Part shown: positions 57,672 to 64,000 of the stretch, in pieces
How positions within the stretch are numbered: position 1 is the stretch's first letter
Layout of the letters: each line of letters opens with the position of its first letter
NCBI RefSeq assembly: GCF_003184185.1
Contig: NZ_QHJG01000019.1
Location: forward strand, 24,351-88,350
Length of the DNA: 64,000 nt
Source: Legionella qingyii
GTDB lineage: Bacteria; Pseudomonadota; Gammaproteobacteria; Legionellales; Legionellaceae
Reading direction: 5' to 3'
Position numbers and translations under genes: made by a program
Notes under the pieces: generated by a model
What the model was told of the DNA's origin: nothing
The model's input: the letters and a program-made list of their open reading frames with translations, nothing else
Database searches by the model: none

Positions 57672-58265
57672 TTATCCCTTGGGAGCAGTAATTTTGTTGC
57701 TGTCACCCTTAAATTGATTGATGGGAACTGCCATGATTAAAAAATCATTCTTATCAAACGAAAACGCACCAACATCTTCCATACCCAGTTTTTTATGAGC
57801 ATTAACAGAACGTAGATTTTGGCTAGAAATCAGGACGACGTATAATTCCAATTCGGGACGCTCATTCAAGAGGAACTCGGAGAGCTTATTATAAAGATTA
57901 AAGAATAGACCTTGGCCTCTGTAAGCTTTGTCAATGCAGACAGGACCAGAAATTGCGATATTATACGTTGATAGAGGTTTCCCTTGATAAGTAATATCAG
58001 GAAAACAATCCAGCATTGAAGCGACCAAGGGTATATTTTTATTGTATTCCACTGAGTTGACACAAATATAACCACAAACTCGCTCTTTATCTTTACAAAC
58101 AAAGACGCAAATATCTTCATCCATAGATTTGAGTTGCTCTACCGAAAATGCTTCAGAAAGATAACCATCTGCTTTTTCTGATGAAGATAACCTAGAAATT
58201 AAATTTTCATTTTGCAGAACAACTATTTGTTCAAAATCATTTAAAAGGGGTCTTTCATATTTCAT
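57672..58265 (-). CDS. GNAT-family N-acetyltransferase
   Basis: A 197-residue acetyltransferase. The acetyl-CoA pyrophosphate loop KAYRGQGLFFNLYNKL is clear, with GPVCIDKAYRG forming strand 4 and SVNAHKKLGMEDVG forming the C-terminal part. The substrate cannot be told. It lies alone on the minus strand between mltA and a nitroreductase. Confidence 0.8.
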   Translation of the reverse strand: MKYERPLLNDFEQIVVLQNENLISRLSSSEKADGYLSEAFSVEQLKSMDEDICVFVCKDKERVCGYICVNSVEYNKNIPLVASMLDCFPDITYQGKPLSTYNIAISGPVCIDKAYRGQGLFFNLYNKLSEFLLNERPELELYVVLISSQNLRSVNAHKKLGMEDVGAFSFDKNDFLIMAVPINQFKGDSNKITAPKG

Positions 58266-58484
58266 AATGCATCGCTCTTTCTAACAAAAACTAAATATCC
58301 TATCGTCTTTAAAGATTAGCATAAATTTGATTTTTCCAAGCTGTGTGCAGCCAATAAAACCATTTTTCATTTTGGAATGGTCTTGAGTGAAAATTTCATA
58401 GGCCTGATTGCTATTTTTCATCGGATTAATTAAGCGTAGAATGAATAGGTTTTGTAGATTAAAAAACTTTTTAGGAGGCAATAC

Positions 58485-59186
58485 ATGGAAAAGTTGGACA
58501 AAAATTTCAATTCTCCTGAGCAACTTTTTAAAAAAATTATTTCCGAACGACGGGCAACTCCAAATTTTGATGGTTCGCCGGTTTCCGATCATGACCTCGC
58601 TGCAATTGTAAAAGCTGGGATGGAAGCTCCAAGTGGTTACAATCTTCAACCATGGCGATTTATTGTAGTTCGCGATATGAAACAAAAGCAACGTTTACGC
58701 GAAGCAGCTATGGGTCAACCCAAGGTAGAAGAAGCGGGTTGCGTCATAGTCTGTTGTGGCGATTTGAATGCCCCTCGCGGAGAAAGTTTAGACGCAGTGC
58801 TGCAGGAATCAGAAAAGCATGGCTTCAATAAAGAGCAAAACTTAAAAGTAAAAGCACTCCTTGAAAATACGTTCAGTGCCCCAGCGGGAAATGCAATGGG
58901 TTTTGCACCGGATTATGCCGTGTGGGTTAATCGTCATGTCATGATCGCATTTACTACGATGATGTGGATGGCTGAAGCCCTGGGTTATGATACAGCTCCC
59001 ATGGAAGGTTTTTTTGAGGATCAGGTAAAATCTGTGCTTGAAATCCCCCAAGACATTCGTGTCGTTGCCTTGCTTGGCATTGGCAAACGAAAAGGTGCCG
59101 ATAAATTGTATGCAGGCCGCCGTCAAGCGCATGATATTTGTTTTGCAGATAAATGGGGCGAAGGTGTCGACTTTTTAGGCATTTAA
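58485..59186 (+). CDS. Nitroreductase family protein
   Basis: A 233-residue FMN-dependent oxidoreductase. N-terminal ISERRATPNFDGSPVSDHDL and the FMN-binding APSGYNLQPWRFIVV are typical; the middle TTMMWMAEALGYDTAPMEGF and the end VALLGIGKRKG complete the fold. GGAGG precedes the ATG. Role unknown, likely a quinone or nitro-compound reductase. A small GC hairpin (TTGGGC, TGT, GCCCAA at 59193-59207) follows. Confidence 0.88.
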   Translation: MEKLDKNFNSPEQLFKKIISERRATPNFDGSPVSDHDLAAIVKAGMEAPSGYNLQPWRFIVVRDMKQKQRLREAAMGQPKVEEAGCVIVCCGDLNAPRGESLDAVLQESEKHGFNKEQNLKVKALLENTFSAPAGNAMGFAPDYAVWVNRHVMIAFTTMMWMAEALGYDTAPMEGFFEDQVKSVLEIPQDIRVVALLGIGKRKGADKLYAGRRQAHDICFADKWGEGVDFLGI

Positions 59187-59207
59187 TGATGGTTGGGCTG
59201 TGCCCAA

Positions 59208-59546
59208 CATCGTTCAATATATCATATGGCACTTTTTATATTCAGGAACCCAAATGAACCCCCAGGATATTGCTCTTGATACAGGTACATTCAATCATGT
59301 GATCTCTAGGGCATGTTTTTAAAATTTTAGCCACATAAAATACTTACTAGAGTTAGTGCACCCAAAAACATTAGTGCTGTATATCATAACGAGTAGCACT
59401 GTGTCTAAAATTCCTATCGTAACTTATTGTTTCATTTATTTTTTTTTAGAAGAAAGAGATTGAGCGGCAAAATAGATTGAATTGTGCTCTCCATGGCTAT
59501 TAGTTCTACACTTAAGGTGCGCTTATCAGCCCCAAAAAGGTGAAAT
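59208..59546. other. Non-coding AT-rich stretch
   Basis: I see no gene in this region. AAGGTG at 59537-59542 is the ribosome-binding site of the following small gene. Confidence 0.4.
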
Positions 59547-60029
59547 ATGTACAGTAGAACTGGAGTGTTTTCTTCTAATATAAAAAGTAGTCCTTCATCC
59601 AGATCCTTATGGACTCGCACTCAATCTTATTCAAAAACATTGAGTTCACAGTGGACAATTGAGACACAATGTTTTCCAACGAGTACTTTTTCTGGTAAAA
59701 AGTTAGACGAATTTAATCTTTTCAGCCTCTTTTACATACCCCGAACATATAATCTTGCTTTTAGGGGGATGTCAAAATTAGAAGCTGACTGTAAATATAA
59801 TCAAGAAATGCATGGTTTAGTTGGAAGAAGTCCTCGCTCATTTAGAGTTGAAGAAAAAGAAATAGAGATGCTTTAACATCAACGGGGTAATATTAAGGGA
59901 GTTGATTATAGTGAGGAGCATAAAGCAGCAATAATTTCTTACTTTTCAGGAGGAACGAGTTTAGAGTTCTTTGAGGAAATGGAAATGGAAATGGAAATGG
60001 GGAAAGAGGAGCCTCGCAAATTTAAATAA
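59547..60029 (+). pseudogene. Small orphan gene interrupted by one in-frame stop
   Basis: From ATG 59547 a frame of 109 codons ends at TAA (59874-59876); the same frame then stays open for 50 codons (HQRGNIKGVDYSEEHKAA and on) to TAA at 60027-60029. The second part ends in an acidic EM repeat. A single base change would join both parts into a 160-residue protein. A good ribosome-binding site precedes the ATG. The family is not recognised. Alternatively the first part is a real 109-residue protein. Confidence 0.5.
59976..59999 (+). repeat. GAAATG hexanucleotide tandem repeat
   Basis: Four perfect copies of GAAATG lie in frame within the interrupted gene and encode (Glu-Met)4. A six-base unit keeps frame when copy number changes. 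Confidence 0.8.
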
Positions 60030-60380
60030 TGGGGCCAATTTTCTAATCGTAAAATTACCTTTGTAGCATGTGATTCTGCGTCAAGTTAATTGGAGTTATT
60101 CTAAAATAGTTTTTTATAATATAAAGAAAAAAGACTATATCGATAATAAGTAATATCGGATTTATTTTTCATCGTTTCATGAATTGATGGAGTTAACAAA
60201 ACCACAAAAACATAGTTTTCTATCGTAGTTTTCTATCGTGTATCATATTAATCTAGAAACAATTGCATAATTGAGATACCAGATTAAAGAAGTATTACTT
60301 TTTTAATTTGTACTGAAAAGAATCCTCAGTTATTAGAAGTTTGTTAAGAGCCCTTTTAAATTTAAAGAAATAGGATTGCG
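60030..60380. other. AT-rich non-coding stretch with a tandem 13-mer
   Basis: I see no gene. TAGTTTTCTATCG occurs twice in tandem at 60213-60238. The region must hold the promoter of the gene at 60381, whose ATG follows AGGATTGCG. Confidence 0.45.
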
Positions 60381-61067
60381 ATGGACAATTTTGTAGAAAC
60401 ACCAAACATTAATAATATGGATTCCTTGGAACTATCTGAAGAAGACATACACTCACAAGCCAATAAATGTATTTTGGAAGCACAATATCTTGTATTCCAA
60501 AAACTCCCCAGAATCATTGGGCAAATTATAGAGCATGAAGTTTGGAAAGAAAAAAATTATAAAAACTTCGGAGAGTATGCATTGAAACAATCATCCTGTG
60601 GTTTAAACATTACCAATAATCACAGATTATGGCTATTAAAGTGTGCTATGGATATTCATGGCCAACATGCAGTTGAATGGGGTGATGTTCTGAATGAAGT
60701 TGATGGATCGGTCAGGACTTATGCTAAAAAAAATAAAATTCCAATTAAAGAGTTGGATAAAAATTTATATGCGCTAGATAGTAAACATACAAATCCAGAT
60801 GTTGAGGAAACAATCACATATTTGCCTTCACGATCTAAATCAAATGATGGCCAGCTTCTTAAGTTAAGGAACAACGATAAGGAGACATATAATAAAGTAG
60901 TGCAAGGTGAAATAGCGTTAAAAGATGTATTGCCCTCACCAACACCAAGGAAACAGTTAGCTCCCATTGAATCAGTTAAAAATAAATTCAAAAGTCTGTC
61001 TGATGCTGATCGTGAGGCATTTTTAGCCTGGATTGATGAGCAAAAAAGTGGTTTTGAGGACAATTAA
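60381..61067 (+). CDS. Unrecognised protein with a ParB/regulator-like C-terminal part
   Basis: A 228-residue soluble protein. The N-terminal half is helical (QYLVFQKLPRIIGQIIEHEV, then NNHRLWLLKCAMDIHG); the second half has LLKLRNNDKETYNKVVQGEI followed by KDVLPSPTPRK, a pattern like that seen in phage or plasmid regulators with a ParB-type helix-turn-helix end. Such proteins often belong to integrative elements. No integrase or phage gene is present here. The family is not named; the comparison is by eye. Confidence 0.5.
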   Translation: MDNFVETPNINNMDSLELSEEDIHSQANKCILEAQYLVFQKLPRIIGQIIEHEVWKEKNYKNFGEYALKQSSCGLNITNNHRLWLLKCAMDIHGQHAVEWGDVLNEVDGSVRTYAKKNKIPIKELDKNLYALDSKHTNPDVEETITYLPSRSKSNDGQLLKLRNNDKETYNKVVQGEIALKDVLPSPTPRKQLAPIESVKNKFKSLSDADREAFLAWIDEQKSGFEDN

Positions 61068-61164
61068 AGCATCATCTTATGTCTGATTAATTGTGTTATA
61101 TGTAAACAAGCAGAAGCAGGTCTTGCCTCTAGGATAAAGAAAAGACCTAAACTCTATTTGCTAC

Positions 61165-61611
61165 TTATTGGTTGCTTGCAAAAATAAGACCGGTAGGTCC
61201 TGCAGTTTGACCGCCAGAAGATCCAAACATTGTTGTTCCTGTTACACCTAGAATTGAAGGTAGGAATAATAAAGCGGCAGAAATAAAGACTAGAGCAATT
61301 GGCGTTCCAATTGGAATTTGAGTAGGATTATCTTTGTGCTGTTTGAACTTCATAATAGCCCCGATGGAAAATCCCAAACCAGCCAAATAAGCACCAGCAG
61401 TAATCAATTTAGCCAGGTTCTCAAATGAGCTAGTAATTGTTGATGCCATACCCCCTAAAGACAGGACTTCATTACTTGCAGCTGCATCATGGCTTACTAA
61501 TGTCATAACTGTAAGACACGCAATACTACTTAACCAATAACTAAAACCAGTTTTATTTATAATGTTACTTCTCACAACTTTTTCTCCAAAATTAACAAAA
61601 AATCTGGACAT
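61165..61611 (-). CDS. IcmD/DotP-family protein (type IVB secretion-related), orphan copy
   Basis: A 148-residue membrane protein with a long N-terminal segment (hydrophobic at residues 28-45, Ala-rich cleavage-like site) followed by two further hydrophobic helices. The segment KFKQHKDNPTQIPIGTPIAL followed by VFISAALLFLPSIL closely recalls IcmD/DotP of the Legionella Dot/Icm machine. No other dot/icm gene adjoins it. It is the second such orphan in the window, after the icmC-like gene at 19926. It converges on the unrecognised gene at 60381. Confidence 0.75.
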   Translation of the reverse strand: MSRFFVNFGEKVVRSNIINKTGFSYWLSSIACLTVMTLVSHDAAASNEVLSLGGMASTITSSFENLAKLITAGAYLAGLGFSIGAIMKFKQHKDNPTQIPIGTPIALVFISAALLFLPSILGVTGTTMFGSSGGQTAGPTGLIFASNQ

Positions 61612-61740
61612 GATATTATTTTAATAAATCTTATTATCTTACAAAATAATTAGAATTTAAATTTACATATTTATATTTGCAAATAAAATCCCCTATTTGT
61701 TTGACCTTTAATTTCAAAAGTATTGAAATGTAATCATATT

Positions 61741-61902
61741 AGAGTCTATTTACATTTCATTTAATTCCGCCTACTTCCCATCTTTAGGTGCGAGATCTAT
61801 AAAGAGGCACAATAAAATGTACCTATTGTAATGCGGCCTTTACTGGATTCTGCCACATAAAGCGCGGAACGTAGGCTAATGAAGCAATGGTCAACAGAGC
61901 CT
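61741..61902. mobile_element. MITE-like element, family B, copy 2
   Basis: A 162-bp repeat in the same orientation as the copy at 25533-25696. Left end AGAGTCTATTTACATTTC, right end TGGTCAACAGAGCCT; interior words are shared. TA flanks both ends. It lies between the icmD-like gene and the large orphan gene and is non-coding. Confidence 0.75.
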
Positions 61903-62046
61903 AGAAAATTACGAAAATATTAAATGGTAGTAGAGGATTATGATGAGCATAACTTAACTCATACATACTCACGAGAAAATTTTGAAGACATCAATATATC
62001 CAGCCCAAACCTGCAATAAAAATTTAAAGGCTTGGGCCGATGGCAG

Positions 62047-63774
62047 CTATATCAGCAATTTTTCGGGTAGGCTTTCGGATGCGGGCTCTTCTGATGATGC
62101 CGATGACTCCGATGATGCCGAATTTTTGACCTTATCATGAAGTGTGAATAGCCCAAGGCGACCATAAATATCGCTGATTCTGGAGCTTAAACCAGCATTT
62201 TTCTTCAATTTCGTGCTGAGGTTTTCATCCAATTTTTTCATAAAGGTAAGCGCTTTTGAAATCCGTTGATAGTGAGGAGTATCTGGCAAAAAATTCTTCT
62301 TTTGAGCCTCAAAGAAATTAATCATTTGTTTCAACAGATGTAAATTTTCTGGTGAACCTTCTAAATTGCTCAACAATATATTAGCAAGAGGATGTTTTTC
62401 ATCTTCAATAATAGGTAATAAGAGTGGCAGTCCAACAGAATCATTTCTTAATAAAGACATTTTATGGGTCAATAAAATATTGAAACATTGTTCTGTTTTC
62501 GAGGAGCTAAAATCACACTGCAATAAATAAGCCAATATTGAATCATAACTTTTATTATGCACTTTGAACTTAAATTTTTCTAAATCATATTTTTTGTTTT
62601 TCAATAAAAAGTTGAGTAAATTTGCATTTAACTCTATTAGTGTTTTTTTTAAAATAGTGTCATCAAGCGCAACTGAAAAAAGAGGGCTTAATTGGACTGC
62701 TTCATCAAATTTATTTTTAAACAATAATGAATGAAGATGTTTTCTTCCTACGGATATAACAGTTTGCTCCATTTTCTTTAACATTTGGATAGAATTCACT
62801 TTAGAAGAAGAAACTATCAATTGTAATTCGCTTATTTGCTGAAATAGATCTTGTATTACTGCAGTTTTTTCTGATTCATCGGTTATCGTCCCAATCTGAA
62901 GGAGCTTATCAGACAATTTATTTATCCTAGGGGTAAGCGACTCCTCTTTAACTGTATCATTCATGGGGGAGTATTTGCTTTTTTTTGAACTAGCTGTTTT
63001 TCTTACATTAGCGACATCTGCATTAGTTAATTGTGATGCCTCTGTAGTGGCTGATTGAGTTGAAGAAGATGCAATTTTTTTTGTTTTTCTAGATGCACGA
63101 GGAGAAGATATTTCAGAGTCAACCTTTTGGTAAATTGTTTTCAACAACGCAATTTTTTTTTGCATGTCTTCTCTCGAGTTGATTGCATCCAACTGGGTAA
63201 TTAATTTAATTTGCTGATCTAATGTGGTTAAATATTGTTTCTTATTTTTTTCCAGATTTATTGATAAATTAACTGTTACTTTATCTAATGCTTCAATTCT
63301 ATATTTAAGCAGAGCACAATGGTTATTTTGTTCAGCTCTTAACTGAGTAATAATCGAACTCATCGCCTGTGTACTCACGGCTAACCAGTCCACATCAAAT
63401 TGATTCACTGCAATCGACTCATGCTCCTGATTGCTTGTTTCTAAAACGAGGTGTGGAGAGGAAATCATTGTATCCAATTGATCAAAATAAACGTGGAGAC
63501 GATAGGTTTGTTTTTGTTTATCCTTAAAAATCGCGGTGTAATGATATTCGCTCAGTGTATCAATTATACTCAGCGGCTGCTCATAAATACTGATATGATG
63601 CTCAATTAAAGTTAATCCCTCTGGAAATTTATTTTTTTTCTTTGGAAGCTGAAGCAGATAATAGGACGTGCCGTTTAAGTGTGTTTGTCGGAATAAGGTT
63701 GCTTTATCAAACCATTGCTTATCGTGTTGAAAAATTTCAGTATGAATAAAATTGTATAGTTTATTAAGATACAT
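62047..63774 (-). CDS. Large orphan protein, Dot/Icm effector candidate
   Basis: A 575-residue protein (up to 606 if the ATG at 63867 is used). No signal peptide or membrane segment. Parts: an N-terminal globular region, coiled-coil-like stretches (about residues 155-215), a Ser/Lys-rich linker (SSPRASRKTKKIASSSTQS) and a helical C-terminal half. The last 22 residues are rich in Ser and Glu and end in SLPEKLLI, like the E-block and hydrophobic end of Dot/Icm substrates. A PmrA-box-like sequence lies upstream. The family is not recognised; translocation is an inference. The gene's start is ambiguous. Confidence 0.6.
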   Translation of the reverse strand: MYLNKLYNFIHTEIFQHDKQWFDKATLFRQTHLNGTSYYLLQLPKKKNKFPEGLTLIEHHISIYEQPLSIIDTLSEYHYTAIFKDKQKQTYRLHVYFDQLDTMISSPHLVLETSNQEHESIAVNQFDVDWLAVSTQAMSSIITQLRAEQNNHCALLKYRIEALDKVTVNLSINLEKNKKQYLTTLDQQIKLITQLDAINSREDMQKKIALLKTIYQKVDSEISSPRASRKTKKIASSSTQSATTEASQLTNADVANVRKTASSKKSKYSPMNDTVKEESLTPRINKLSDKLLQIGTITDESEKTAVIQDLFQQISELQLIVSSSKVNSIQMLKKMEQTVISVGRKHLHSLLFKNKFDEAVQLSPLFSVALDDTILKKTLIELNANLLNFLLKNKKYDLEKFKFKVHNKSYDSILAYLLQCDFSSSKTEQCFNILLTHKMSLLRNDSVGLPLLLPIIEDEKHPLANILLSNLEGSPENLHLLKQMINFFEAQKKNFLPDTPHYQRISKALTFMKKLDENLSTKLKKNAGLSSRISDIYGRLGLFTLHDKVKNSASSESSASSEEPASESLPEKLLI

Positions 63775-63880
63775 ATTATTTCTCTGTTTCAGACGCAGAT
63801 TGAATCTCGGTACAGCTCTCCTTCGCCATGAGGAGTTTCGATTATAATTAGATAGGTTTAGTCGCATTTAAGCTTAGAGA

Positions 63881-63913
63881 ATATTAGCAAGCTTTGCTTA
63901 AATGAATATTAAG
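63881..63913 (-). promoter_or_regulatory. PmrA-box-like sequence with -10 element
   Basis: On the minus strand CTTAATATT (63905-63913) matches the Legionella PmrA consensus cTTAATatT; TAATAT (63881-63886) follows after 18 bases, so the box would take the -35 place. The ATG at 63867 is 13 bases downstream of the -10. The motif is short and the region AT-rich, so chance is possible. Confidence 0.45.
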
Positions 63914-64000
63914 AAGACCTATTATTTAAGGAATAATCCAGGGCGATTTCATCAAAGTTTAAGAATAGAACAGATTGATATGAGAATTCCCAGATGTTTA

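Noticed and set aside
58281..58691. 136-codon minus-strand frame overlapping the nitroreductase start
   Set aside because: It covers the nitroreductase N-terminus in antisense; no family features.
60719..61063. 114-codon minus-strand frame opposite the 60381 gene
   Set aside because: It mirrors the plus-strand frame, which has a good ribosome-binding site and a regulator-like C-terminal part.

Overview
The window looks like a chromosomal segment of a Legionella species, probably not a standard L. pneumophila strain. The reasons are the low G+C content, two relatives of Dot/Icm type IVB secretion subunits (IcmC/DotE-like and IcmD/DotP-like), a secreted ProA/Msp-type zinc metalloprotease, an ankyrin protein and other large orphan proteins of effector type, class I PHA synthase, and homospermidine synthase. 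Species cannot be fixed from sequence reading alone.

Layout. 1-2850: end of an MSHA-type pilus block (ATPase, platform protein, a short peptide, major pilin). 2855-10422, all on the minus strand: phaC, a short-chain dehydrogenase, purH, then the run aroQ-accB-accC-prmA (first step of fatty acid synthesis plus chorismate pathway). 10960-14438: proA, an alpha/beta hydrolase and an EEP-family phosphatase/nuclease. 14439-18049: a scrambled accessory patch with gene remnants, a MITE-like element, a large probable effector with a ChaN/EreA/Tiki-type motif pair, a group II intron maturase tail and a collapsed insertion-sequence end pair. 18050-24706: fba, a ferredoxin-NADP reductase-like gene, the icmC-like gene, DUF3579, pssA, the sigma-54 block rpoN-hpf-ptsO, and rpmB-rpmG. 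24812-31453: trmB (its stop lies inside a repeat), an ankyrin effector candidate, a LysE exporter with a D-threonine-aldolase-like enzyme, and hflK-hflC. 31710-40195: purA facing a secreted adenosine deaminase, a shortened substrate-binding protein, and the minus-strand set gpmI-envC-ctp.

40462-50342 is the conserved envelope operon uppS-cdsA-rseP-bamA-skp-lpxD-fabZ-lpxA followed by serS: isoprenoid carrier, phospholipid precursor, sigma-E protease, outer-membrane assembly and lipid A synthesis. 50428-64000 is more mosaic: an orphan protein, a second copy of the first MITE, homospermidine synthase, DUF4286, a beta-barrel protein, a disulfide oxidoreductase, mltA, a GNAT acetyltransferase, a nitroreductase, a small gene broken by one stop codon, an unrecognised gene, the icmD-like gene, a second copy of another repeat family, and a large effector-like gene preceded by a PmrA-box-like sequence.

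Start codons were re-chosen wherever a Shine-Dalgarno sequence or family alignment favoured an internal ATG/GTG over an upstream TTG/GTG. The points most worth following up are the two orphan Dot/Icm paralogues (one possibly leaderless), the PmrA-like box, the two repeat families with one supplying the trmB stop codon, the Tiki-type effector candidate, and the internally deleted binding protein.
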